A DNA stretch of 64,000 nucleotides from CAVQRC01 sp963715045 (GTDB taxonomy: Bacteria; Planctomycetota; Planctomycetia; Pirellulales; Lacipirellulaceae): positions 124,001-188,000 of the forward strand of contig CAVQRC010000026.1 of assembly GCA_963715045.1 (NCBI GenBank). The letters run 5' to 3'. The notes below the pieces were generated by a model. That model had not been told where the DNA came from. It did not search any database and saw only the letters and a list, made by a program, of their open reading frames with translations. This document shows, piece by piece, positions 16,202 to 24,955 of this stretch. Position numbers and translations under genes: made by a program. How positions within the stretch are numbered: the stretch's first letter is position 1; each line of letters opens with the position of its first letter.

Positions 16202-18580
16202 ATGAAACAGCCATTGGTACAGTTTGGTGCACTGAGCGTGCTGCTCGGCCTCGGTACCGGGTCCATCTGGTATTTCAGCGGGAACACGGCCGACGAACCG
16301 ACGCCGACCGTCGCGGCGGCGGCCGCCAACGATTCCGTCCCCCGCAATCCCATGTTCGCTTCGGGACCGATTGCCTCGGCCACGGATGAGGCCCGCCCCC
16401 CGAGTCAGCCTCAATTGGCGACCGCGAGCCGCGGTACCGGGCCGCTTCCTGTCCAACCCACTCGACCCGTCACACTCCCGCCGCGTAGCGAAGACTCCCC
16501 CAATGTCTTGCTCGCCTCGGTATCGACGGCCGAGCCCGACGCCGCATACTCGGCAACCGTCTCTGTGGCACCCTCCGAAACCATGGCACCATCCGCCCCG
16601 GTAGCGTACGACATGCCGACGGTGTCTTCGCCGAATTCCCCGGAGCATGCCGCACTTGCCGCGGCACTCCAGGCTGATCACGCCGGCGAGCTCGAGCCTC
16701 CACTCGCCCGGGGCCAGGAACCACGGCAACTCCAGGCTGCCGTGGGTGGCGGAAATCCCCTGCGGGCCAGCGGTGGTGTACCGACCCCGGCAGTTCCACC
16801 CACCGCGATCTCGGTTGGAAATCCGGCCGTCTCTGCCGACACTCCCTTGATGGCCGACCGGCAATCGGCCCCGATGGCTGCTCCCCGCGAGCTTCGCGCA
16901 CCACCTTCGTCGTTTGCTGCACCCCCGCCGACCGCCGCCGCGGCTGCTCCCCGCCCGGGTTGGGGCGGCGGGCAGGCACCCGTCGAAGCGCACGACAGGG
17001 GACCGGTCGCAGCGCCACGAGCGATCGAGCGTCCCACCGCGATTCAGGGCCAGCCGACCGCGGCCCCACGCGGCTACTCGCCGCGGGAAGCCAGCGTGAT
17101 GCCGCGGGCCACATCCCCCGTGGCGCCGTCGCGTGGGAGCCAGGGACCCGCCACCGGCGGCGGCGATACCATGGATGGCGTTGGTCAACCGGGCGAGGTC
17201 GCCCTGGAAGGCCCCCAGGAGCCACGCTTGATTGTGGAGAAATTCGCACCCGCCGAAATCCAAGTCGGCAAGCAAGCCGTCTTTGAAATCGTCGTCAAGA
17301 ACACCGGACATCAAGTGGCCACCGATGTGGTGGTCGTGGAAACGGTTCCCGAGGGAACCCAATTGATCAACACCACGCCCCGCGCCGACCAGGTGGATCG
17401 CGGAGAGGTCGTCTGGGAAGTCGGTCAGCTGCCTCCTGGCGAAGAACGCGTGTTCGAAGTCCAGTTGCTGCCGCTCAGCGAAGGCGACCTGGGCAGCGTG
17501 GCACGGGTCCACTTCTCGACCCAGGCTTCGGTCCGCACCCGCTGCACGAAGCCCGAAATCGAGCTCACGGCCACGGCGGCCAGGAAAGTCATGATCGGTG
17601 AAGATCAGGTCATCAACATGCAACTCTACAACCCGGGTACGGGCGATGCGACCGGCGTGATCCTCCTCGCAAATGTGCCCGAAGGGATGAGCCATACGCA
17701 CGGACAGTCCCTCGAACTCGAGATCGGAACCCTCCGCGCCGGCGAAACGAGGCAACTCGAACTCGTACTACACGCGGAACAACCGGGAATCATTCAGAGC
17801 CAGTTCGTTGCCCGCGGAGATGCAAACATTTCCGCCGAAGGTGTCGCCGAATTTGAGGTTGTCGCGCCCGCGATCCAGGTCGCGGTCGACGGACCGCGGC
17901 GGCGATACCTCGATCGACCGGCCACCTACACGCTGGCGATCAGCAATCCGGGCACGGCCACGGCACGTGATATCGAGCTGGTGAGCCGGCTTCCCGACGG
18001 CATGGAATTCGTTCGCGCGAACAACATGGGCGAGTACGACCAGGCTACCCACAGCGTGCACTGGAGTCTGGCGGAGCTGCCGCCCAACGAAGACGCCCCG
18101 GTGGAGCTCGTGATGCTGCCGGTCTCTGCCGGCACGCAGACGATCGAGGTCGAGTCACGGGCGGAACTCGGGATCTCCGACCACGCGGCCCAGGAGGTCG
18201 AGGTCGAGGGGATCGCGGCCATCAAGTTCGAAGTGGTCGATGTGGCCGATCCGATCGAAGTCGGTGGCGAGACAACCTACGAGATCAGCGTCGTGAATCA
18301 GGGCTCGAGCGTGGCAACGAATGTCATCGTGGTCGCGGCCGTCCCGCGAGGGATGACGGTTGTCGGGGCCGCGGGGCCGACGCCGTACGACGCCTCTCGC
18401 CCGAACGAGGTAAGGTTTGAACCGCTCGACAAGTTGTCTCCCAAGGCCGACGTGACCTATCGTGTCGACGTGCAGGGTGTCGCGCCGGGGGATCAGCGGT
18501 TCCGCGTGCAGATCGTGACCGACCAGGTGAGCGAACCGATCGTCAAAGAGGAGTCGACGCACGTCTACACCGATCAGTAG
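16202..18580 (+). CDS. DUF11/CARDB-repeat envelope protein
   Basis: 792 residues; AAGGA lies upstream of the ATG at 16202. An N-terminal hydrophobic segment (VQFGALSVLLGLGTGSIWYF) acts as anchor or uncleaved signal. About 320 residues of Ala/Pro/Ser-rich low-complexity sequence follow. Then come four Ig-like repeats of about 110 residues, each with the DUF11 pattern: FEIVVKNTGHQVATDVVVVE with VPEGTQLI; IVINMQLYNPGTG-type strand with VPEGMSHT; TYTLAISNPGTATARDIELV; TYEISVVNQGSSVATNVIVV. Probably an extracytoplasmic structural or adhesive protein. It is monocistronic and convergent with the HTH regulator. Confidence 0.8.
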   Translation: MKQPLVQFGALSVLLGLGTGSIWYFSGNTADEPTPTVAAAAANDSVPRNPMFASGPIASATDEARPPSQPQLATASRGTGPLPVQPTRPVTLPPRSEDSPNVLLASVSTAEPDAAYSATVSVAPSETMAPSAPVAYDMPTVSSPNSPEHAALAAALQADHAGELEPPLARGQEPRQLQAAVGGGNPLRASGGVPTPAVPPTAISVGNPAVSADTPLMADRQSAPMAAPRELRAPPSSFAAPPPTAAAAAPRPGWGGGQAPVEAHDRGPVAAPRAIERPTAIQGQPTAAPRGYSPREASVMPRATSPVAPSRGSQGPATGGGDTMDGVGQPGEVALEGPQEPRLIVEKFAPAEIQVGKQAVFEIVVKNTGHQVATDVVVVETVPEGTQLINTTPRADQVDRGEVVWEVGQLPPGEERVFEVQLLPLSEGDLGSVARVHFSTQASVRTRCTKPEIELTATAARKVMIGEDQVINMQLYNPGTGDATGVILLANVPEGMSHTHGQSLELEIGTLRAGETRQLELVLHAEQPGIIQSQFVARGDANISAEGVAEFEVVAPAIQVAVDGPRRRYLDRPATYTLAISNPGTATARDIELVSRLPDGMEFVRANNMGEYDQATHSVHWSLAELPPNEDAPVELVMLPVSAGTQTIEVESRAELGISDHAAQEVEVEGIAAIKFEVVDVADPIEVGGETTYEISVVNQGSSVATNVIVVAAVPRGMTVVGAAGPTPYDASRPNEVRFEPLDKLSPKADVTYRVDVQGVAPGDQRFRVQIVTDQVSEPIVKEESTHVYTDQ

Positions 18581-18719
18581 TGGCGGGCCATCTGCGCGAG
18601 AGACCGTGGTCGTTCGACCAGCGACCGTCCTTCATGACCCATCATGCATCGCAATATTGGGCCGGGGGCGGTTGCTCCCATGATGGCCGTTCAGTCGGTC
18701 CTGGCGTTCGGGCTGCCCT

Positions 18720-19055
18720 TCACTCTCGGCGAGAGTGACCCACGATCCGCTGGATGTCGATCCTGCGGCGCCGATGAATCTGGGCCACGCAGACCTGGCA
18801 CGGCAGGTGCACCTTGAGTCCGCAATGCGGGCATCGTTGCGGTGGCCGAGCGAGCCAATCTTCGAGCCATGCCATGTCCGACTTCCGCGGCCCGCGGGCC
18901 TTCCGCGGGGGACGTCGCCCGTGGGCAATCGCGGCGATCGTAAATCGACTGACCCCCGTTACCCGCTCGATCTCCCGCTGCGATACCCCCTCGGCCAGCA
19001 GCCGCTCGATTTCCCGGACCCGATACGCTGCAATCACTCTCACCCCCTCCGGCAT
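18720..19055 (-). CDS. HTH regulator with C-terminal zinc ribbon
   Basis: 111 residues from ATG 19055 (MPEGVRVIAAYRVREIERLL). GTG 19037, with GGAGG eight bases upstream, is an equally good start; ATG 19094 or TTG 19109 would lengthen it. The helix-turn-helix is IERLLAEGVSQREIERVTGV followed by SRFTIAAIAHGRRP, like resolvase or sigma-region-4 HTHs. The C-terminus has two CxxC pairs (CPHCGLKVHLPCQVC), presumably one zinc site. Short proteins of this build are, to my knowledge, characteristic of planctomycetes. Targets unknown. A perfect TACATATGTA palindrome and a tandem 11-bp repeat lie upstream. Confidence 0.75.
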   Translation of the reverse strand: MPEGVRVIAAYRVREIERLLAEGVSQREIERVTGVSRFTIAAIAHGRRPPRKARGPRKSDMAWLEDWLARPPQRCPHCGLKVHLPCQVCVAQIHRRRRIDIQRIVGHSRRE

Positions 19056-19115
19056 GCAGAAATCTTCGCTGTGTTTGATCGCGAACACCGCCATCAGGAT
19101 TCGCGACAAATACTG

Positions 19116-19125
19116 TACATATGTA
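19116..19125. promoter_or_regulatory. Palindrome upstream of HTH regulator, possible operator
   Basis: TACATATGTA is a perfect 10-bp palindrome, 61 bases upstream of the ATG at 19055, in an A/T-rich patch that could hold the -10 box. Autoregulation is inferred only from position. Confidence 0.35.
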
Positions 19126-19213
19126 TCATTCTAGCCGGCCCTGGACGAACAATCCACACGACCGGCGAGGTCACCAAAGCCGGTTCACGCTGCCCGCGGA
19201 GACACAAAAACAG

Positions 19214-19236
19214 ACGTACTTCGCGACGTACTTCGC
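19214..19236. repeat. Two 11-bp direct repeats, 12-bp period
   Basis: ACGTACTTCGC occurs at 19214-19224 and 19226-19236. The 12-bp spacing places both copies on nearly the same DNA face. They lie between the HTH regulator and the small membrane protein and could be protein-binding sites. Confidence 0.6.
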
Positions 19237-19426
19237 ACTTTTCCGTCATGTCGTGCGTATTGAGCCGGACGGAGTCAATTGCCGGGCTGAAACAGGCCTG
19301 CGGATCGCAACGAGTGACGATTCGCTCCTCGGGCATTGGCGGCCAGGATGCCGATCGGAGAAGTGGGGAAAGGTATCGGTCGCCGGCCGAGTGGCGGCGG
19401 ACTCCCCACGCACGAGGAGGTGACTC

Positions 19427-19651
19427 TTGAACGTCGACTGGATCCACGCGGCTCTCGGCTTCATGTTCTGTGGCTTATGGATCTTCATTGGCTGGATCAT
19501 GCTGTACCGCGAAGAGAGCGCCTCCATCTACCCCGACCAGCCGGTCCTGCGGCCGCATCGCAGAACTCCCGGGGTGGGTACCCGACGGAACGTACCCTGG
19601 CACTTCGGTCGGCGTCAGAAGACGACGGCGTCGTCACCGGCGGAGAACTGA
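19427..19651 (+). CDS. Small single-span membrane protein
   Basis: 74 residues, starting with TTG 19427, which has a strong GAGGAGGTG ribosome-binding site seven to eight bases upstream. One membrane helix (HAALGFMFCGLWIFIGWIML, about 7-26) is followed by a charged, Arg/Pro-rich tail. No family recognised. It faces the kinase gene convergently; a copy of the CCCCCGACCCCTGACCC unit lies in the gap between them (about 19690). Confidence 0.6.
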   Translation: MNVDWIHAALGFMFCGLWIFIGWIMLYREESASIYPDQPVLRPHRRTPGVGTRRNVPWHFGRRQKTTASSPAEN

Positions 19652-19719
19652 TCCCGGCCGCTTGCCGCATGGTCGGGGATCGAGCCCTGGCCCCCGACCC
19701 CTGACCCAATCCGCCCGAT

Positions 19720-21297
19720 TCACAAGCCGGCGACGTCTTCCTCCGGCAGGGACTGCAATGCTTCGAGCCGGTCTCGGACGGATTGATCGAGACTGGCCGC
19801 GGTTTGCGTAAGGGTCAGTGCCAGGAGCCTGGCGAGTTGCAGATCCCGCTGGCGGAGAGCGTCGAGGAGCTGGGGGGTGAGTTGGCCGGTGGCCCGGCGG
19901 GCGGCTTCCTGTTGCTGCTGGCCGCTGGCGGCGATCACGGAGCCGGCCAGGCCGACTGCCCGAAAGTAATCGGCGTCGAGCTCGGCAAGACTCTGACACA
20001 CGGGGCCGGCTGCGGTGAGGTCGTCGTGAAAGAGGTAGTATCTGGCGAGTCCGACGTCGGCCAGGTGATGGTAATAGGTATCGTCGGGATGATGCAGGGC
20101 GACACTCTTCCAGGCCGCGGGCGTATTGACCAGCTTGGCATGATAAAGCTGCTCCCACGCGGTTTCCGCGCGGGGAATCTCAACCTGATCGAGATCGGGC
20201 AGAAGGGGCGGCGGCCGGTATAGATAACTGGTGACCATCCCGAGGGCTACAAATGCCAGGCAGACCGCAGGAAACACCTTCCAGCGGCGCGGGATGGTTC
20301 GCTGCTCCCGTTGGATTCGCCGGAGTAGATCGTCGAGTTCGTCGACGGCAGCGGAATGCTGTCGGGCGAGCGCGGCAAGTTCCGCGGTCGACCAGGCCTG
20401 GGTCGGATCGGCCCAGGTCGCGTCTGGATGATCGCTGGCAATCTGCTGTAAGCGGGCCAGGAGCTGGTGACCGCTGGAGAATCGTTGCGCCGGTTTTTTG
20501 TCCATCATGCGGGCGACGAGATTCGCAATCTCGAGCGGGATATCGGGCCGTTGCTGATGGACTCCGGGAGCCGTTTGATTGACGTGGGCGAATGCTACGA
20601 TCAATGGCGAGTCGCCGACAAACGGCGGTTTGCCAACCAGCATGTGATACGCGGTGATTCCGAGTGAGTAGATGTCGCTGGCCGGAGTCAGCGGTCGGCC
20701 TTCGATCTGCTCGGGACTCATGTACAGCGGAGTCCCCAGGGCGATGCCGACCTGGGTCAAGTCGAGGCCTTCGCCTCCGATGACGCGGGCAAGTCCGAAG
20801 TCGGCGACTTTCACCTCGCCCGAATGCGAAATGAGAATGTTATCGGGCTTGATATCCCGGTGCACAATGTCGTGCTCGGCGGCCTTGGCGAGGGCGGCGG
20901 AAACCTGCCGCAGCACACCGATCGCCGTCGCCACATCGAGTGAACCCTGCCGTTCTATGAGTTGCCCGAGCGTTCGGCCGGCGACGTACTCCTGGGCGAT
21001 GAAGTGCACGCCTCGATCCGCACCGACTTCGTAAATCTGAACAATGTTCGCGTGCACGAGCGTCGCCGCGGCGGTCGCCTCGTTGCGAAACCGCTGGACG
21101 CAGACCGCGTCTTCGGCAAGATTCGCCCGCAGAATCTTCACGGCCACGGCCCGCTGCAGCGACTGCTGCTCGGCCAGATATACCTCGGCCATGGCCCCCT
21201 GTCCGAGCCGCCGTAGCAGCCGATAGTCTCCGATCACCTGACCGGCGCGGTCCGCAAGTACGGCATCGACCGCGGCTCCTGGCTCCGAACTGGTCAT
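19720..21297 (-). CDS. Membrane Ser/Thr protein kinase
   Basis: 525 residues from ATG 21297, which overlaps the lysA stop (ATGA). The kinase domain spans about 20-290: glycine loop LGQGAMAEVYLAEQ; Lys in AVAVKILRAN; catalytic loop HRDIKPDNILI; DFGLARV; and GTPLYMSPEQIEG. A juxtamembrane linker and one membrane helix (VFPAVCLAFVALGMVTSYLY, near 375) follow. The outer C-terminal domain of about 130 residues is helical and TPR-like (HHLADVGLARYYLFHDDLTA). All catalytic residues are present, so it should be active. The overlap implies translational coupling to lysA, but a functional link is not evident. Confidence 0.9.
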   Translation of the reverse strand: MTSSEPGAAVDAVLADRAGQVIGDYRLLRRLGQGAMAEVYLAEQQSLQRAVAVKILRANLAEDAVCVQRFRNEATAAATLVHANIVQIYEVGADRGVHFIAQEYVAGRTLGQLIERQGSLDVATAIGVLRQVSAALAKAAEHDIVHRDIKPDNILISHSGEVKVADFGLARVIGGEGLDLTQVGIALGTPLYMSPEQIEGRPLTPASDIYSLGITAYHMLVGKPPFVGDSPLIVAFAHVNQTAPGVHQQRPDIPLEIANLVARMMDKKPAQRFSSGHQLLARLQQIASDHPDATWADPTQAWSTAELAALARQHSAAVDELDDLLRRIQREQRTIPRRWKVFPAVCLAFVALGMVTSYLYRPPPLLPDLDQVEIPRAETAWEQLYHAKLVNTPAAWKSVALHHPDDTYYHHLADVGLARYYLFHDDLTAAGPVCQSLAELDADYFRAVGLAGSVIAASGQQQQEAARRATGQLTPQLLDALRQRDLQLARLLALTLTQTAASLDQSVRDRLEALQSLPEEDVAGL

Positions 21298-22535
21298 GGC
21301 GCTCCGGGAATCGACTCGCCCCGTACGAGGTCCGCGATGGTTTGCCGTTCGCGAATCAGATGGGCGGTTCCATCTTCGATCAGCACCTCGGCCGCGAAGG
21401 GCTTGGAGTTGTAATTGCTGCTCATACAAAAACCGTACGCGCCGGCGTTCTCGATCACAAGAAAGTCACCCACCTCGGCTTGCGGCAAGTTCCGACGGGC
21501 GACGACGCCGCCTTCCTCCTGCGTGAAGATATCACCCGATTCGCACAGCGGGCCTCCCACGATCACTTCCTGTGCGGGTCGGCCGGCAAGGGGCCGTTTT
21601 CCTCTCCCGGGTGCGACGGAGATGGGGTGATAAGCGCCGTAGAGAATGGGCCGGGCGAGATTGTTGAAGCCGGCATCGACGAGATAGAACAGGTTGTCGC
21701 CCATCTTCTTGACGGCCCGAATCTCGGTAATCAGAGAACCACTCTCTGCGGTCAAAAACCGCCCTGGCTCGATTTCGAGTGAAATCGGATGGTCGAATTC
21801 GGCAGCCAGCCGATCGCGAACATCATTCCAAAGCTTGAAGTACGCCTCGAGATCGACGAATTCTTCATTCGGCTTGTAAGGGACCGGGAGTCCGCCCCCG
21901 GCACTGATGGTGTGTAACGCCGGTCCCACCTGGCGGGCGGCCGCTTCCATCGCACCACAGACCTGGCTGAGGTGTTCCAGATCCGTCCCCGAGCCGATGT
22001 GCATGTGCAGCCCGGTAACTTCCAGCGAACCGGATTTGGCCCGCTCAAGACACTCCCCCAATTGACTGTGCCAGATGCCGTGCTTCGACTGCGGCCCCCC
22101 GGTATTCGTTTTCTGACTGTGTCCGTGGCCAAACCCGGGATTGATGCGGAGCAGGATTTCTCGCCCTCCCCCGCCGGCCGCCGCGTACTGATCGATCATG
22201 TCCGGCGATCCACAGTTCACCGGAAGGTCGTGGTGCAGGACCAGTTCGAGCGACTCGTGATCGAAGAGATCCGCCGTGTAGACGATCTCGGGCGGCGTTC
22301 GACCCGGAGCGTAACCGGCCATCAACGCCCGCTGGATTTCCCCGGCGCTGACGGCATCGACAACCGCTCCGTGCCGTCGGACAAGATCGAGTACCGCTAG
22401 CGTGCTGCAGGCCTTCTGGGCGAAGCGGACCGTATCGAATTGAGCGAGCTCTTCGATGCGAGCGGCGATCAGCGCGGCATCGTAGACATACAGGGGAGAT
22501 CCGAAGCGTGCGGCGAGTTCGGCGGCGGCGTGCAT
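21294..22535 (-). CDS. lysA: Diaminopimelate decarboxylase
   Basis: 413 residues. PLP-dependent alanine-racemase-fold enzyme making lysine from meso-diaminopimelate. The PLP lysine is in TVRFAQKACSTLAVL (about residue 42). HMHIGSGTDLEH, SAGGGLPVPY (phosphate-binding glycines) and EPGRFLTAESG are typical. VGGPLCESGDIF carries the active-site Cys from the second subunit, and YGFCMSSNYNSKPFAAEVL ends the domain. The ATG at 22535 has no clear Shine-Dalgarno, but no better start exists upstream. The stop overlaps the start of the kinase gene by four bases. Confidence 0.93.
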   Translation of the reverse strand: MHAAAELAARFGSPLYVYDAALIAARIEELAQFDTVRFAQKACSTLAVLDLVRRHGAVVDAVSAGEIQRALMAGYAPGRTPPEIVYTADLFDHESLELVLHHDLPVNCGSPDMIDQYAAAGGGGREILLRINPGFGHGHSQKTNTGGPQSKHGIWHSQLGECLERAKSGSLEVTGLHMHIGSGTDLEHLSQVCGAMEAAARQVGPALHTISAGGGLPVPYKPNEEFVDLEAYFKLWNDVRDRLAAEFDHPISLEIEPGRFLTAESGSLITEIRAVKKMGDNLFYLVDAGFNNLARPILYGAYHPISVAPGRGKRPLAGRPAQEVIVGGPLCESGDIFTQEEGGVVARRNLPQAEVGDFLVIENAGAYGFCMSSNYNSKPFAAEVLIEDGTAHLIRERQTIADLVRGESIPGAP

Positions 22536-22954
22536 GACGGCGTGACCCGTGGGGGCGGCGATCGAGAGGAGCGTGATGGCGGTGGCTTGCCTGGATTTAT
22601 AGCCGGCTCATTGGTGCGGATGAAGTGGGACCGCAGTGAAGTATGAGGGGTGGGCCGCGAGGAGAACACGGCAGAGAACTTGCGTCCCCAAAAAGAAACC
22701 GACCGATCCGAACCCCTGGAGGAGGGTGAACCGACGGTGTCTTCGCCAGGCGCTCCTGCCCTGGCCGACTGGGAGGAAGTTGAGCGAATGGGAGGCGTAT
22801 TGGCGGGGCTTGGCCAGTACGCAGGCTTGATTTTGCCGCTAGGCGCAATCCCCTGCGGCGACTCCCGTACCGCGGAGGCCCCACGAAAGCGGCGGCGATC
22901 GAGAGAATCGATCGCCGCCGTGTTGTTGTCGTCCCGCAATCGCGGGCTTAGTCG
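22536..22954. other. Intergenic region with a GC-rich hairpin
   Basis: Gap between lysA and the upstream secreted-protein gene, both on the minus strand. It holds a 12-bp hairpin at 22890-22920 (see separate entry) and no ORF with recognisable sequence. The lysA promoter should lie close to 22540-22650. Confidence 0.5.
22889..22920 (-). terminator. Perfect 12-bp hairpin, possible terminator
   Basis: CGGCGGCGATCG pairs perfectly with CGATCGCCGCCG around a short A/G loop. It lies about 110 bases after the stop of the minus-strand gene at 23030. No strong T run follows on that strand, so terminator function is tentative. Confidence 0.45.
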
Positions 22955-23030
22955 CTCTCCCAAAACCTCACCCAACGTGTTCGCACGGTCGGGGGATCGG
23001 GTTGCTGAAACCAGTTTTGGGATCGGCTCT
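22955..23030 (+). repeat. 75-bp interspersed element, copy C
   Basis: Runs from CTCTCCCAAAACCTC to CCAGTTTTGGGATCGGCTCT with the centre GGTCGGGGGATCGGGTTGCT. The right end touches the TAA stop of the 23030-24691 gene, so the element forms the start of that gene's 3' untranslated region. Confidence 0.85.
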
Positions 23031-24691
23031 TAGAAATCGCTGTCGGCACTGGTGGCCGCTTCGATCGCCTTGAACACCCCTTGCTCGGCGAGAATGCGGT
23101 ACTTCATGCCGTTGGGAATCGCCTCGGCGAAGATCCGCACGTGATCCTTTCCGGCCGCCTCTTCGCTGAGCGCCTTGGCGACCGCTTCCACGGTCGGGTC
23201 GGGCTGGAGGGCTGCGACCATGTTCATGATCTGGCCCAGCGAGACCGACATCTGCATCGGCGTTCCCGGAGCATTCGGTTTCGACTTGTTGAGATCGATG
23301 ATCCCCTTCGCCTTCTCGATCGCCCCGCGTCCGACTGCGAGATAAAAGCTGCCGTCGCCCGTTCCGACCGCGATCTCGAGTTGCTCACCGAAAACGCTGC
23401 GGGCTTCCTCTTCGTCAGCGGGAAGCGGGACCATCATCTTATGGAAACTGATCCCGCTGTGCGTTTCGGCATTCCATTCCACGCCCGGGAAGTCTTCCTC
23501 TTTCTCGACGATCGATTCGAGCTTCTTGAGTCCGCTGACAACCTTGTCGGGGTCGGCACAATTGCCACCCGCAACGACCGTCAGTGCCGCGGGGCTCAAG
23601 TCGCACACGAGGCCACCTTCCATCTTGCCACTCTTGACGGTGTCGACGAAGGCGTCGAAGAAATCGCCGATCGATTCCTTGATCTTGTCACGGTCCTGGT
23701 CGTTGTCGATTTCGGCTTCATTTTCGATCTGGGTCATGATCTGCTCGCGGAGCGTATCGAAGACCTCAGTCGCCTGGTCGATTTCGGAGTCGGGAATGTC
23801 GCTGGCGAAGGAGAGCATCATCGCCGCGTCAGGCTGGTTGAAGCCGGAATAGTTGGTCGTCACTTTGGCCGAGGCTTCGATTTGTCTGGCCAGGTCGGTG
23901 CCGGGGACGGCGGTCGAGATGAAGTCGATGTATGCCTGTTGCGACTCGGAGTCGAGACTCAGGCCGAACGTGAGTTCGTCGGCTTGTTCGAGCAGAACCT
24001 CGAACTGCTTCATCTGCATGCGAACCATCTGCTTCGACTGTTCGAATTCCTCTGCCGTCTGGTTCGGATCCTGCTGCATTCCCTGCTCGATGCCTTCGCG
24101 GAGACCGTTGATCGCCACATTGCGAAGATCGGCGGGAATATTCTGCACCTGAATGCGTCCGCCAATATCGTACGTATCGTTGAGTCCCGCGATGGCCGTC
24201 GACGGATCGCCATCGGCGACTTCGAGACCTTCCGCCCGATTGGAAATGATCGCCCAGCCGTTGGATTCCTTGGCAAACATTTCCTGTCGGTTGATGTTGA
24301 TGTTGTAGGAACCGTCATCCTGCTTTTCGACGTCGCCGCCAAGATTACGGACGAGCCCGAGAGTGTCGCCAAAGTCGCTGACGGGGATGTAGACGACCGG
24401 CATCAAGTCGGGACCATCGGCGAAGACGGCCACACCAATCGGACGACTGCGGTCGATGCCAGGCAACCCCTGAGCCATCAGCATTACCATCGCATCCATT
24501 TGCTCGGCGGCCTGCGGCTGTCCCATCAACCCGCCAACGAACTGCACGTCGCCGCGGAGTTCGTCATAGGCCGAGAGGGTCACCATCACGACCTGTTTGG
24601 GCTGGGCGAGTGCCGGACGGGCAGCGATCAGCGAGGTCACGACGAGAGCGAGGACCGGGATCACGACCCGGGGTGAAAAATGTCTAAGCAC
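23030..24691 (-). CDS. Large secreted protein, unknown function
   Basis: 553 residues. GTG 24691 is supported by AGGAG nine bases upstream and by the signal peptide it starts (VVIPVLALVVTSLIAARPAL, cleavage near ALAQ-P). No catalytic motif is apparent. It is acidic and mixed alpha/beta, with recurring blocks such as VVMVTLSAYDELRGDVQFVG near the start. A helical acidic centre follows (EQIMTQIENEAEIDNDQDRD). I know similar exported proteins only as hypothetical ones in planctomycetes. A single copy of the interspersed element begins right at its stop codon. Confidence 0.75.
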   Translation of the reverse strand: MLRHFSPRVVIPVLALVVTSLIAARPALAQPKQVVMVTLSAYDELRGDVQFVGGLMGQPQAAEQMDAMVMLMAQGLPGIDRSRPIGVAVFADGPDLMPVVYIPVSDFGDTLGLVRNLGGDVEKQDDGSYNININRQEMFAKESNGWAIISNRAEGLEVADGDPSTAIAGLNDTYDIGGRIQVQNIPADLRNVAINGLREGIEQGMQQDPNQTAEEFEQSKQMVRMQMKQFEVLLEQADELTFGLSLDSESQQAYIDFISTAVPGTDLARQIEASAKVTTNYSGFNQPDAAMMLSFASDIPDSEIDQATEVFDTLREQIMTQIENEAEIDNDQDRDKIKESIGDFFDAFVDTVKSGKMEGGLVCDLSPAALTVVAGGNCADPDKVVSGLKKLESIVEKEEDFPGVEWNAETHSGISFHKMMVPLPADEEEARSVFGEQLEIAVGTGDGSFYLAVGRGAIEKAKGIIDLNKSKPNAPGTPMQMSVSLGQIMNMVAALQPDPTVEAVAKALSEEAAGKDHVRIFAEAIPNGMKYRILAEQGVFKAIEAATSADSDF

Positions 24692-24955
24692 AACCGGAAT
24701 CTCCTATATGTGAAGTCAGCAAAATGGGCGGATGGCCGCTGGAAAGAATCTGTCCACCAGGACGCCCGCGGTGGGGGTCTGGAGATACTACCCGCGCGGG
24801 CTCGCGCCGGTTTTACGGTTTCGCACGAATTTCGGGGCCGAAGTCAGGTCCGCAAGACACGATTGGCCAGCCGGAGGGAACGACTAAGCGTAGGTCACGG
24901 GGTTCGATTTGGCCAGGGGCGACGGGCGACGGCTCGCGTGCTCTACCGAATGCGA

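Noticed and set aside
22650..23033. 127-codon ORF between lysA and the secreted-protein gene
   Set aside because: It runs through repeat copy C and a hairpin and has no conserved-looking sequence or ribosome-binding site.
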